The notes: a model not told the origin generated them from the sequence alone. Positions 18,829 through 27,652 are shown, numbered from the stretch's first letter. The stretch: DNA of 64,000 nt from Streptomyces sp. NBC_01775 (GCF_035917675.1 NZ_CP109104.1:4898001-4962000), one strand, 5' to 3'. Numbers and translations are program-made.

Positions 18829-19680
18829 TCACCCTTCCCGTGGCTTCGCCGCCGGCCCGGCGGCGGCGGTCCGCGCGGCGAGGAAGTCGTGGAAGGTGAC
18901 CGTTCCGACGGCGCGGTCCGGGGCGAGGTTGGCGCCCTGGCGGAGGGCGCGGCCCATGCCGCCGGGGAGACGGAATCCGACGACGCGGTGGCGGCGCCCG
19001 TAGGCCGTGAGGGTTGCCTCGGCCAGGTCGCGGGCCGTGTGCACCGCGGGGCCCGCGAGGTCGGGGACGCGGCCCGCCGGGGCGCCTCGTACGAGTTCCG
19101 CCAGACGCGCGGCGACCTCGCTGACCTCGATCGGCTGGAAGCGCACGCCGGAGGGGGCGAAGACGAAGGGGAGCCGGCGCTGCGCGTTCGTGATGGTCAC
19201 GATCAGGTTGTGGAACTGGGTCGCGCGCAGCACCGTCCACGGCAGGCCGGATTGCTCCAGGACCCGTTCGGCCTCCCGCTTTCCCCGGTAGTAGGAGAAC
19301 GGGATGGTGTCGACGCCGACGATCGAGATGTAGACGAGGTGCGGGCCGCCCGCCTGCCGCGCGGCCTCGACCAGCCGCGAGAGTACGGCCGCCTCCCGGA
19401 ACGGGTCCGTCGCACAGTGGACGATCGCGCGTACGCCCGCCACGGCCGCGGCCAGCCCGATGCCGTTCTTCAGGTCGCACACGGCCCACTCGTAGGGCCG
19501 CTTGTCGCCCTGGGCGCGGGGCCGCCTGCTCATCACCCGTACGGGTACGCCGTCCGCCAGCAGCGCGTCCACCAGGGGACGGCCGAGCGTGCCGGTGCCG
19601 CCGGTCACCAGGACGGGGCCTTGGGGGGAGGGAGAGGGCGCGGGGGAGTGGGGGTCGGTGTCGTCCGTGGGCCTGGGCAT
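18829..19680 (-). CDS. NAD(P)-binding atypical SDR (NmrA/NAD(P)H-binding)
   Basis: The 283-residue protein starts at ATG 19680 and carries VLVTGGTGTLGRPLVDAL, the dinucleotide-binding loop of atypical short-chain dehydrogenases. It continues with IVHCATDPF, VDTIPFSYYRGKREAE and ATQFHNLI. It lacks a firm YxxxK active site in the classical place, although YYRGK may supply one. These proteins sense or reduce via NADPH. On the same strand just upstream lies a relic resembling the end of an ECF sigma factor, a frequent neighbour of such SDR genes in actinomycetes. Confidence 0.87.
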   Translation of the reverse strand: MPRPTDDTDPHSPAPSPSPQGPVLVTGGTGTLGRPLVDALLADGVPVRVMSRRPRAQGDKRPYEWAVCDLKNGIGLAAAVAGVRAIVHCATDPFREAAVLSRLVEAARQAGGPHLVYISIVGVDTIPFSYYRGKREAERVLEQSGLPWTVLRATQFHNLIVTITNAQRRLPFVFAPSGVRFQPIEVSEVAARLAELVRGAPAGRVPDLAGPAVHTARDLAEATLTAYGRRHRVVGFRLPGGMGRALRQGANLAPDRAVGTVTFHDFLAARTAAAGPAAKPREG

Positions 19681-19723
19681 GGGCTGGTGCCTCCGGGGTC
19701 GGGTGGCCGGTGTCCGCCGTCCC

Positions 19724-19900
19724 CTACGGACGGGACGGCGGCTCCGGATGTGACAGCCGTCCGGGGTGGGGTGCGGCGGGCGTGGACATGGCGGGGGCGG
19801 ACATGGCGGGGGTGGGCCCGGCAGCCAGTTGGCGGGCCACGTCATCCAGCTTCTCCGGATTCGCGGCTGTGCGCAGCGCGACGATCCGTCCCCCGGCGCC
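19724..19900 (-). pseudogene. C-terminal relic of a SigJ/SigX-type ECF sigma factor
   Basis: The frame ending at the stop 19724-19726 reads GGRIVALRTAANPEKLDDV and then a Pro-rich tail. The string resembles the end of ECF sigma factors with a SnoaL-like C-terminal domain (typically DGRIVALR.V.NPDKL). Upstream the frame degenerates and meets a stop at about 19930, so the sigma domains are absent. The match covers only about 20 residues, so this is a tentative call. Confidence 0.4.
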
Positions 19901-20290
19901 TCGCCCGTCGTCTCGTCCCTCGCGTGACGCCGCTCCCGCCCCCCCGCGTTACCCGTGCGCGGCGTGCGCTGCCGCGCGCTGCGAGGAGTCGGGAGAGGAA
20001 GAACTTTCGGTCGGGACAGCCCGTACCCCGTCCGCCCCGCCCCGCCCCGCCCCGCACCGCTCCGGCCGACGCCGTGCGGGGCGTGCGGGCGAGGCGTGCG
20101 GGCCGGTCGGTGACTGCGGGCGGGCGAAAAGGCGTTGCTCGCGTTCGGGCGGGCGCGTTACCGTCACCGCACTCTGACGATCACGCTCTCCAGAACGAAC
20201 GCCGCAGAAAGGGAGCGAGCCCGCGCACAGTCGCGCGGAGCCCACGGAGGGGCGGCACACGATTCGGCATGCCCTCCGGAGGATTCACCC
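19901..20290 (+). other. Intergenic region upstream of the luciferase-like gene
   Basis: About 390 bp without a supportable gene. It contains runs such as CCCCGCCCCGCCCCGCCCC near 20040 and ends with a strong AGGAGG ribosome site (20278-20283) for the next gene. Any promoter for the next gene should be here, but I cannot assign its hexamers. Confidence 0.5.
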
Positions 20291-21142
20291 ATGAAGATCG
20301 GCCTTGGCCTTCCCATCGACGACCCCGCCCTGCTGCTGAGCTGGGCCCGGCGCGTCGACGCCGGCCCGTTCAGCACGCTCGGACTGCTCGACCGGCTCGT
20401 TTTCGGCAACCCCGAGCCCCTTGTCACCCTCGCGACCCTCGCCGGGGCCACGTCCCGTGTCCGTGTCCAGACGGAGGTGTTGATCGCGCCCGTTCACAGC
20501 ACCGCGATGCTCGCGAAGCAGACGGCGACCCTCGACCGCATGTCGGACGGCCGTTTCACGCTGGGTATCGGCGTCGGCGGTCGCGAAGACGACTGCCTGG
20601 CCGCGGGCATCGACATGCGTCGCCGGGGCCGCCGCCTCGACGAGCAGATGACCCTGCTGCGCCGGACCTGGGCCGGCGAGCCCTACGGGGACGGCGTCGG
20701 GCCCATCGGTCCCGAGCCCGCGACCCCCGGCGGCCCGGAGGTGCTGTTCGGTGGCTTCGTCCCCGCCGCGATCGAGCGGGTCGGCCGGTTCGGCGACGGC
20801 TTCCTGGGGGCCGCGCTGCCGCCGCGGCTGATGGACGGTCTGTTCCGCGACGTCGAGGCGGTCTGGGAGAAGCACGACCGGACCGGCCGGCCGCGCCTGG
20901 TCGCCCAGATGAACGTCGCCCTCGGCCCGGAGCGCACCGTCGAGCGGGCCTTGCACAACGTCCGCGACTACTACGGCTTCAGCGGTCGTGCCGATCACGT
21001 GGTGGACGGTCTTGTCACCACGCCGGAGGGCGTCCGCGAGGCGGTCGGTGCCTTCTTCGACATCGGTGCCGACGAGGTCATGCTCTACTGCTGGTCCTCG
21101 GACGTCGACCAGGTCGACCGCATCGCCGACGCCGTGTTCTGA
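20291..21142 (+). CDS. Luciferase-like (LLM class) flavin-dependent oxidoreductase
   Basis: The 283-residue protein begins MKIGLGLPIDDP after a strong ribosome site. It has the bacterial-luciferase TIM-barrel pattern: TLATLAGATSRVRVQTEVL, the STAMLAKQTATLDRMSDGRFTLGIGVG-type segment (20477-20575), and a C-terminal DHVVDGLV and IGADEVMLYC. It probably uses FMNH2 or F420; the substrate is unknown. Length is typical for the small LLM group. Immediately after the stop, a GACGCCGTGTTCTGA-like sequence is repeated about three times (21128-21170), duplicating the end of the gene. Confidence 0.92.
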   Translation: MKIGLGLPIDDPALLLSWARRVDAGPFSTLGLLDRLVFGNPEPLVTLATLAGATSRVRVQTEVLIAPVHSTAMLAKQTATLDRMSDGRFTLGIGVGGREDDCLAAGIDMRRRGRRLDEQMTLLRRTWAGEPYGDGVGPIGPEPATPGGPEVLFGGFVPAAIERVGRFGDGFLGAALPPRLMDGLFRDVEAVWEKHDRTGRPRLVAQMNVALGPERTVERALHNVRDYYGFSGRADHVVDGLVTTPEGVREAVGAFFDIGADEVMLYCWSSDVDQVDRIADAVF

Positions 21143-21300
21143 CGCCGTGTTCTGACACCGTGCTCTGGCGCCGCGTTGTCGCCGGGCTGACGCCGAGTCG
21201 AGGCTGATCCGACCCGACCCGACCCGACCGGCGCCGTGCGGGGAGGGGCCGCCGAGCGCACTGCTCGGCGGCTGTCAGCGGCGGGTGTTTGGATTCCCGC

Positions 21301-22143
21301 ATGGATCACGACGGCATGCCCTCCGCCCTTCGTGAGGTCTGCGCCGAACGTCTCGGCGCGGACCTCGCGGCTCGGTGCCTCACCCTGGCCCGGCCCGGAT
21401 TCGCGCTGACCGAGGCCCGACCCGGCCAGGCCGCCGGACACAGCCGGTTCGGCGGCCTGGCCCTGCTCGAACCGGGCACCCCGTGGCCGTCCTGCGAGGG
21501 GTTCCCGTTGAGCCTGCTCGCCGTACTCGACACGGACGCCTTGCACCCGTGGCTGGGCGGGCTCGTCCCCGTCGGCACGGGGCTGCTCAACTTCTTCGCG
21601 CTCGACAGCGATTCCGAGCTGTCCGACCCCGCCGCCCTCGAACTGTCGGTCCAGGCCGGCTACGACGACCCACGCTGCGGACGGGTGATCGCGGCGCGCG
21701 CCGACGCCGCGGTGGAGACCGAGCCGCCCGCCCGCGCGAGCGACTTCACGCCCACCCCGTGGACAGCCACGCCCGGGTTCGTCCTTCCCGACACCTGGGA
21801 TCCGGCCTGGGACACCCTCGATCCGGGGCCCGACGTCGAGGGCATAGGCAGGGCCATGCTCGGGATGCACGTGAGGAACCAGCTCGCCGAGGGGCCGCCG
21901 CCACCGGGCCTGCTCGACGCGGAGGGCCACCTCGCCTTCGGACGGCCGCTGTTTCCGACGGGGTCCTCGCCGGTGCTGCCGGACGATGAGGACCCGAACA
22001 CGTACCACCACCTGTTGCAGTTGGACTCTCAGAACGAGTGGTACATCGGCGGTGACGGCGGCTGCATGCACTGGTCGATCCCCACCGAGGCCCTGCGGGA
22101 CGGTGACTTCACCCGGGCGATCCCGACCCCGGACATCTTCTGA
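21301..22143 (+). CDS. DUF1963 (YwqG-like) domain protein
   Basis: The 280-residue protein contains SRFGGLALLEPGTPWPSCEG and LSLLAVLDTDAL, the typical opening of DUF1963/YwqG proteins (FGG-P-L-WP...L.FLAQID), and later YHHLLQLDSQNEWYIGGDGG. The biochemical role of this family is unknown; some members appear near toxin or restriction loci, but nothing similar is adjacent here. I start at ATG 21301; a TTG at 21289 would add four residues. It may be cotranscribed with the upstream LLM gene, 158 bp away. Confidence 0.8.
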   Translation: MDHDGMPSALREVCAERLGADLAARCLTLARPGFALTEARPGQAAGHSRFGGLALLEPGTPWPSCEGFPLSLLAVLDTDALHPWLGGLVPVGTGLLNFFALDSDSELSDPAALELSVQAGYDDPRCGRVIAARADAAVETEPPARASDFTPTPWTATPGFVLPDTWDPAWDTLDPGPDVEGIGRAMLGMHVRNQLAEGPPPPGLLDAEGHLAFGRPLFPTGSSPVLPDDEDPNTYHHLLQLDSQNEWYIGGDGGCMHWSIPTEALRDGDFTRAIPTPDIF

Positions 22144-22190
22144 CCGCCGCTGCGCAGCCCGAGGGGCGACCGGCGGGGCCTCTTCGGCAC

Positions 22191-22300
22191 TGGCCCCTCA
22201 CCCCTCACCCCTCGGCCCCCTCGCCCCTCGCACCTCACCTCGCGCCCCTCGCCCCTCACCCCTGACCCCCGGCCCTCACCCCTGACCCCCCGCGGGGCCG
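22191..22300. repeat. Low-complexity CCCCTCACC-type tandem repeat
   Basis: The stretch is built from degenerate 9-10 bp units of CCCCTCACC, CCCCTCGCC and CCCTGACC between two convergent genes. It has strong strand asymmetry (almost no G on the plus strand) and is a likely slippage hotspot. No gene is present. Confidence 0.7.
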
Positions 22301-22306
22301 TCCGCC

Positions 22307-23191
22307 TCAGCGGTCGCCGGTGAAGAACTCCAGGTAAGCCTCGGCCGTCTCGTGCGGGGTCTCTTGGGCGGGATGATGCCCCGCCTCCAGCACGACCTCG
22401 CGCACATCGGTGGCGACTTCACGCATCTGCCGGGCCGGGTCGCCGCCCATGGCGTACCTCCCGCCGACCGCGAGGACGGGCACCGACAGCGGGGTGCGGG
22501 CGGCGGCGCGGTTGAGCTCGGCGTCCTCGAGCGAGGCGCGGTAGATGGACAGCATCGCCCGCAGGCGGCCGGGCATCGTGTAGGTCCGGACGTATTCGTC
22601 GAGGAAGTCGGAGGAGAGCGCGTCGACGTTGTGCGCCTCCTGGGACATCCAGTGGTCGATGAACGGCCGTTCGCGCCCAGTGATCAGCATCTCGGGGATG
22701 TCCGGCTGGAAGAAGAAGCCGACGTGGTAGATCCACGTACCGGCGGCCACGCGCTCCGCGCCGAGGTGGGTCACCTCCTCCCAGCCGAAGCCCGCCAGAA
22801 ATGCCTCCTGGTAGACCAACTGCCGCACCCGGTCCGGGTGTCGGGCCGCGAGCTGGTAGGCGACGGCGGCGCCCCAGTCCTCCCCGACGACACGGTAGGA
22901 GGTGAAGCCGAGCCCGCTCATCAGCTCGGCGATGTCGTCCGCGAGCGTCGCCGTGTCGAAGCCGTCGGCGGCCGGTGCGGAATCGCCGATCCCGCGCAGG
23001 TCCGGCGTCACCACCGTGTAGTGGGGCGTCAGAAGCGGAACGACGTCCCGCCAGTGGTAGCTGGTCTTCGGCGCGCCGTGGAGCAGTACGACGGGCTCCC
23101 CCTGGCCCCCTGTCCGGTAGTGGAGCTTGGTGCCGTTCACGGACAGCCGTGCGGAGGTCAGCGGCTGTCCGAGGTGGTCGTGCACGTACAT
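22307..23191 (-). CDS. Alpha/beta hydrolase, epoxide-hydrolase type
   Basis: The 294-residue protein has the oxyanion motif LLHGAPKTSYHWRDV and a nucleophile elbow GEDWGAA with Asp in place of Ser, as in epoxide hydrolases and haloalkane dehalogenases. A cap domain contains YHVGFFFQPDIPE, followed by a conserved final His in EAGHHPAQETP. Asp nucleophile plus His supports a two-step ester-intermediate mechanism. Substrates are probably epoxides. Start ATG 23191 has no close competitor. Confidence 0.92.
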   Translation of the reverse strand: MYVHDHLGQPLTSARLSVNGTKLHYRTGGQGEPVVLLHGAPKTSYHWRDVVPLLTPHYTVVTPDLRGIGDSAPAADGFDTATLADDIAELMSGLGFTSYRVVGEDWGAAVAYQLAARHPDRVRQLVYQEAFLAGFGWEEVTHLGAERVAAGTWIYHVGFFFQPDIPEMLITGRERPFIDHWMSQEAHNVDALSSDFLDEYVRTYTMPGRLRAMLSIYRASLEDAELNRAAARTPLSVPVLAVGGRYAMGGDPARQMREVATDVREVVLEAGHHPAQETPHETAEAYLEFFTGDR

Positions 23192-23715
23192 GTGGATCGT
23201 CCTCGCCTGCTCAGGTTGGTCACTTCCAGTTACTCGATCACCGTAGGGAAGTAAGCCCTATGCAGGAAGAACGCACTTTTCAGTGACAGGGGCACCTTGT
23301 GGTGACCGCCCCGGTGGCACGCGGGCCCGGGCAGTTCCGCGGACAAGATCCCGCTCGATCAGCGGCGCTCCCGCTGTGCGCCGAAACGACTTCTCATGTA
23401 ACTGATTCGTAACAGCTCGGGCCGCGCAAAAACTTCCGTACGTCTTTCCGCATCCCAGAGGAGCGACCCACGCGCCAACACCCCGCCCGGCGCGTCGACT
23501 TCTCTCGGTGGTCCTCGCCGCGCTCCCGAACCCCCGGCGCGGCACCTGCCTCCCCGGCTCCCCCCTCCCCCGGCACAGAAATCCGCGTACCCGATGAACG
23601 AGTTCGAACAGACCGCTGACGGCTTCAGCGCCGCATCCGACAAGAGCGGGATCGCCCCGCACACGCTCTTACCCTCGCGCGCTGCCGGTCACCTGCCGGA
23701 CGGCGGTACGAAGGC
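23192..23715 (+). other. Intergenic region upstream of the DMT transporter
   Basis: About 520 bp between divergent genes. It has one AT-richer patch (23390-23450, around CATGTAACTGATTCGTAAC), a plausible promoter zone. The only coding candidate is the short ORF at 23594-23719, listed separately. Confidence 0.5.
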
Positions 23716-23719
23716 GTGA
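23594..23719 (+). CDS. Possible 41-residue leader peptide with a TTA codon
   Basis: ATG 23594 opens a frame (MNEFEQTADGFSAASDKSG onward) that ends with TGA at 23717-23719, overlapping the GTG start of the transporter in a GTGA arrangement. It has mostly G/C third positions and one TTA codon at about 23669. No good ribosome site precedes it, so it is speculative. If real, it could couple translation of the transporter to availability of the bldA tRNA. Confidence 0.25.
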   Translation: MNEFEQTADGFSAASDKSGIAPHTLLPSRAAGHLPDGGTKA

Positions 23720-25107
23720 AATCCAGGATCGATCCCCTGTCCATGGCGGCGATGATGGTCACCGTGGTCTCGTTCTCGGCCACCGCCCCGCTCACCGCCT
23801 ACGCCTCCGCGTCGCCACTGGCCATGGCCTTCTGGCGCAACTTTCTGGGCTTTGCCACGCTCGGGCCGTTGCTCTTGTTACTGCGCCGTCGCGAGGTGGT
23901 GCGTGTCGCGCGCGGCGAGCGCGGCCTGCTGCGCCGGGAGCAGTGGCGGCCCCTGGTCTTCGGCTTCCTCGCGGCCACGGCGCTCGCCTGCCACTTCGCG
24001 GCCTTCATGACGAGCACCCGGCTGACCTCGGTCGCGATGTCCACGGCGCTCGTCGCCACCCAGCCCGTCTGGCAGGCCCTCATCGCACGGACGCAGGGCG
24101 CCCGGGCCTCGCGCAGGACATGGGCGGGGCTCGCGCTCTCCGTGGTCGGAGCCGTCGCCGCGACCGGCCTCGACTTGAAGGCCGGCGGTACGGCGCTGCT
24201 GGGTGACGCGCTCGCCCTCGCCGGGGCCATCGCTCTGGCGGGGTACACCGCCCTGAGCGAAAAGGCGCGCCCAGGGGTGAGTACGCCCCTGTATTCGACG
24301 GTCACCTCGCTGATCTGCGGTCTGGAACTCCTCGCCGTCTGCTGGCTGGCGGGCATCCCGCTCACCGGCTTCGACCAGACGACGCACCTGTCGCTGCTCG
24401 GACTGCTCATCCTCCCCCAGCTGCTGGGGCTCGGCTCGATGAACTTCGCCCTCGGCAGGACATCGGCGACGACGATGAGCGTGCTCCTCCTGCTGGAGGC
24501 TCCGGTGGCCGCGCTCACCGCATGGTGGCTGCTGGGGCAGCACATCGAGATCGCGACCCTTCCCGGGCTCCTGCTGATCATCGTCGGCGTCATGGTGGTG
24601 GTGACGAGCGGCGGCGGAGAACGGGCAGCGGCGGAGGAAGCCGGCCAACTGCCGGGAACGCTCCCGTACCCGGCCCACCCCCCGTACGAGCCCTACGGGT
24701 ACGAGCCCCGACTACAGCCCGCGGGCGCGGTATCCGTCGCGTCCGTCGGACCAGCCGCCTCCGTCGCCTCCACGGCATCCCTCGCCGGAGCGGCGGAACG
24801 CAGCGCCCCGGAACGCAGCGCCCCGGAACGCAGCGCCCCGGCACGGATCCTGGAGACCGCCAGGGCGACGCCACCACAACGTCCACCCCTCCGGCACGGT
24901 GCCAGACCGGACCCCAGAGTGGACTGGGCGCGGTGCCCCGTGGACGACAGCCCGACGGTCACGTTCTCCCATCCCGGCGTGGGGGCGTTCGACACCATGT
25001 ACTTGCGCAGGCCGCACGTGGTGAAACAGAACCCGGCCGCAAGCGGCGGCACCGACCGCCCACGGGACCACACGCCCATGAGTGCCCGTGTTCCTGACGC
25101 CGACTAG
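23716..25107 (+). CDS. EamA/DMT family transporter with long C-terminal tail, TTA codon
   Basis: The 463-residue protein has ten hydrophobic helices in its first 300 residues, arranged as two EamA repeats, with helix ends such as TSTRLTSVAMSTALVATQPV and RTSATTMSVLLLLEAPVAAL, typical of drug/metabolite exporters. The last 160 residues are a hydrophilic Pro/Ala-rich tail containing tandem ERSAP units (encoded at about 24793-24842); such tails are not part of the family and are probably cytoplasmic. Codon 55 is TTA (23878-23880), so expression may require bldA. The substrate is unknown. Confidence 0.9.
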   Translation: MKSRIDPLSMAAMMVTVVSFSATAPLTAYASASPLAMAFWRNFLGFATLGPLLLLLRRREVVRVARGERGLLRREQWRPLVFGFLAATALACHFAAFMTSTRLTSVAMSTALVATQPVWQALIARTQGARASRRTWAGLALSVVGAVAATGLDLKAGGTALLGDALALAGAIALAGYTALSEKARPGVSTPLYSTVTSLICGLELLAVCWLAGIPLTGFDQTTHLSLLGLLILPQLLGLGSMNFALGRTSATTMSVLLLLEAPVAALTAWWLLGQHIEIATLPGLLLIIVGVMVVVTSGGGERAAAEEAGQLPGTLPYPAHPPYEPYGYEPRLQPAGAVSVASVGPAASVASTASLAGAAERSAPERSAPERSAPARILETARATPPQRPPLRHGARPDPRVDWARCPVDDSPTVTFSHPGVGAFDTMYLRRPHVVKQNPAASGGTDRPRDHTPMSARVPDAD

Positions 25108-25148
25108 GCGTGTCCGGCGGATCACGCGTGCCCGGCGCGGGGACGAGT

Positions 25149-25274
25149 CCCGAAGGGGCGCGGGGAACCGCGCGACAAGCCCACAACACACCCGCACCCT
25201 GCACAGCACAGGCAGGGGCACCCCCTGCTCAGCACCCTGAGAGAGGGCAACAGAAAGATCCGCCGGACAGGCCG
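25149..25274. repeat. Streptomyces intergenic repeat, copy B
   Basis: About 126 bp matching 17796-17922 in the same orientation with scattered substitutions and small indels. It starts CCCGAAGGGGCGCGGGG and ends GATCCGCCGGACAGGCCG. It sits at the 3' side of the transporter gene, as copy A sits after the aldo-keto reductase gene, which suggests a role in 3' end formation or mRNA stability. Confidence 0.8.
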
Positions 25275-25410
25275 TAGCGCCGTGCGAGGGCTCGGCCGCC
25301 GTGCTCGGCACGGGGGTGACGCTTCGGCGGCCGGCGAAGTGTCCGCGTCCTACGGTGCCGTCATGACGGCGCCGCCGTCACCACCTCAACCACCGCGAGG
25401 AAGCCATCCG

Positions 25411-26193
25411 ATGAGCGGGCTCACCCCCTTCGCCGCCCTGCACGACGTCCCGCACGCGCCCCTGCTGCTCCCCAACGCCTGGGACTACTCCTCCGCCGCC
25501 GTCCTGGCCGCGAACGGGTTCGCGGCCATCGGCACCACCAGCCTCGGCGTCGCCGGGGCCGCGGGGGTTCCGGACGGGGCCGGGGTCACCAAGGAGGCGA
25601 CCCTCGCGCAGGTCCGGTGCCTGGGGCGCGGGCCGTTTCTGCTGTCCGTGGACGCGGAGGGCGGCTTCAGCGACGACCCGGACGAGGTCGCCGCGCTGGC
25701 CCGGGAATTCGCCGAGGCGGGGGCGGTGGGCCTCAACCTGGAGGACGGCCGTCCCGACGGGACCCTCGTTCCCGTCGCCGTGCACGCCGCCAAGGTCCGG
25801 GCGGTGAAGGCCGCCGTCCCGGACCTCTTCGTCAACGCCCGCACCGACACCCACTGGCTCGGCACCGGTCAGGACGAGACCCTCTCGCGGCTCCTCGCCT
25901 ATCAACAGGCGGGCGCCGACGGGGCGTTCGTACCCGGGCTGACGGAGCCCGCCCGCATCGGGGCGCTCGTCGAGGCCCTCGACGTCCCCCTCAACATCCT
26001 CTACTCGCCCACCGGCCCCACGCTGCCCGAGCTGGGGTCGCTCGGCGTGCGCCGGGTCAGCCTCGGCTCGCTCCTCTACCGCCAGGCCCTCTCCTCAGCC
26101 CTTCGGACGGCCCGGACCATCCGCTCCGGACAGCATGTCCCGGCCGCGGAACTCGCCTACGGGGACGTCCAGCAGCTCGCCCCCACCGTGTGA
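25411..26193 (+). CDS. Isocitrate lyase/PEP mutase family protein
   Basis: The 260-residue protein starts at ATG 25411 after GAGGAAG. It has the PEP-mutase-like barrel: LLLPNAWDYSSAAVLAANGF, IGTTSLGVAGAAGVPDG, the metal-binding SVDAEGGFSDDPDEV, VGLNLEDG and FVNARTDTHW. The KKCGH loop of true isocitrate lyases is missing, as in the family's carboxyphosphoenolpyruvate mutase and oxaloacetase-like members. It cleaves or forms C-C or P-C bonds on 2-oxo acid-like substrates; the exact reaction is not predictable. An upstream ATG at 25363 would add 16 Pro-rich residues. Confidence 0.88.
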   Translation: MSGLTPFAALHDVPHAPLLLPNAWDYSSAAVLAANGFAAIGTTSLGVAGAAGVPDGAGVTKEATLAQVRCLGRGPFLLSVDAEGGFSDDPDEVAALAREFAEAGAVGLNLEDGRPDGTLVPVAVHAAKVRAVKAAVPDLFVNARTDTHWLGTGQDETLSRLLAYQQAGADGAFVPGLTEPARIGALVEALDVPLNILYSPTGPTLPELGSLGVRRVSLGSLLYRQALSSALRTARTIRSGQHVPAAELAYGDVQQLAPTV

Positions 26194-26252
26194 GGCGCCG
26201 CACTTCCGCGGGGCGCTCCAGAGGCGCGCCTCCGAGACGATTCCGCAGCGCC

Positions 26253-27608
26253 TCACGAGGCGTGCGGACCCGGGAACAGCGCCTGCTGGGCCATCGACTG
26301 GGCGGCCAGCAGCGCGCCGTGCACCACTCCCGCGCCGCCGAAGTGGCTGGGCCGTACCTCCGTGGGGAGCGGCGACAGCCGGGCGAGCGCGGACTCGACG
26401 CGGGTGGCGAGCGCGGTGCCGCCCGCGTGGCCGAGTTCGCCCCCGAGGACGAGGCAGCCGGGATCGAGGACGGCGACAACCGCCGCTGCCCCCAGCGCGA
26501 TCCGGGACGCGAACGCGTCCAGGAAGGCCTCGCCGGGCGGCCCCGCCGCCACCGCCGCACGCACCGCCGCCTCGGCTTCGAGCCTCAGCGCGGGGTCGGA
26601 ACTGTGCGCGGGATCGGCGCCCTGCCCGGGGTCGGCACCCGGTTCAGGAGCGAGGCCCTGTTCGGGGCCGATGCCGTGCTCCTCGCCGATGCCGTGCTCC
26701 TCGGCGAGGCGGCGCACGGCGGCGCCGCTGACCAGGGAGTGGAATCCGTCGTCACAATCCGTGGCCGACGGCAGCCCGTTCGTGCCCGGCATCGGCAAAA
26801 AGCCGATCTCCCCCGCCCCGCCCGAGGCCCCGTTGCGCAGCTTCCCGTCGAGGACCACCGCCGCGCCGGGGCCCTCGCCCAGCCAGAACAGGATGAACGA
26901 GTCCCGGCCGCGGGCCACCCCTTGCCGCTGTTCGGCCAGGGCGGCGAGGTTGCTCTCGTTCTCGATGCGGACGGCCGCGGTGAGGCGCTGCTGGAGCAGG
27001 GCGATCACCTCGTGGTGCCAGACCAGGCCCGTACTGGTGCGCAGCCGTGCCGTCGCCGCGTCGATCATCCCGGGCGCTCCGACGGCCACGCTGTGCAACT
27101 GCCGTACGCCCGCGTCCTTCATCACCTGATCGAGCAGCTCGGCGGAGCGCCGTACCGCCTCGGCGGACCGGTCCCTCGCGCCGACCTCGGCGCCGTGCTT
27201 TCCCGAACCGTGCGTGCCCGAACGGTGCGTCCCCGCCCCGTGCTTCGCCGCCCAGTCCTTCTCCAGCGCGTCGACCGGCAGTGTGCCCTCCGCGAGGGTG
27301 GTGCCGAGCAGGTCCGCGACCAGGACGCGCACGCTGTCGGCGCGCATGTCGAGCGCCGCGAGGTGCGCCCGGTCCGCGGCGATCCCGTACAGCCGCGCGT
27401 TGGGGCCGCGCCGGTTGGCCCCGGACTCCCCGGCGGGGGTGATCAGCCCGTTCTCGCCGAGCCGTTGGATGAGGTCGGCGACGGTGGGGCGGGCGAGGCC
27501 GGTGAGCGTGGTGAGCTGACTGGCCGACAGCGGCCCGTGCTCTTGGAGCAGCTCCAGTGCGAGGCGGTCGTTCAGGGCCCTGGCGGTGCTCGGAGACGCG
27601 GGTGGCAT
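26253..27608 (-). CDS. ROK family transcriptional regulator
   Basis: The 451-residue protein has an N-terminal winged helix (LLQEHGPLSASQLTTLTGL, ARPTVADLIQRLGENGL) and a ROK sugar-kinase-like domain with VAVGAPGMID, NESNLAALAE, GASGGAGEIGFLP and DPGCLVLGG. The consensus CxCGxxGC zinc motif is replaced by a SATDCDDGFHSL region with one Cys, so zinc binding is doubtful. Two low-complexity insertions occur (HGAGTHRSGTHGSGKHG and repeats of EEHGIG and GADPGQ). It is divergent from an MFS gene with a palindrome between them and probably represses that gene in response to a sugar. Confidence 0.92.
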   Translation of the reverse strand: MPPASPSTARALNDRLALELLQEHGPLSASQLTTLTGLARPTVADLIQRLGENGLITPAGESGANRRGPNARLYGIAADRAHLAALDMRADSVRVLVADLLGTTLAEGTLPVDALEKDWAAKHGAGTHRSGTHGSGKHGAEVGARDRSAEAVRRSAELLDQVMKDAGVRQLHSVAVGAPGMIDAATARLRTSTGLVWHHEVIALLQQRLTAAVRIENESNLAALAEQRQGVARGRDSFILFWLGEGPGAAVVLDGKLRNGASGGAGEIGFLPMPGTNGLPSATDCDDGFHSLVSGAAVRRLAEEHGIGEEHGIGPEQGLAPEPGADPGQGADPAHSSDPALRLEAEAAVRAAVAAGPPGEAFLDAFASRIALGAAAVVAVLDPGCLVLGGELGHAGGTALATRVESALARLSPLPTEVRPSHFGGAGVVHGALLAAQSMAQQALFPGPHAS

Positions 27609-27629
27609 GAGCGGAGTCTTTCACAATAC

Positions 27630-27652
27630 CTTTCAGGAAGGGTCCCTGATAG
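27630..27652. promoter_or_regulatory. Probable ROK-regulator operator
   Basis: CTTTCAGG-AAGGGTC-CCTGATAG is an imperfect inverted repeat with 7 of 8 arm matches and a 7-bp centre. It lies 21 bp upstream of the ROK start and 64 bp before the MFS start, in an AT-richer stretch. Its placement suits control of both genes. Confidence 0.6.
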
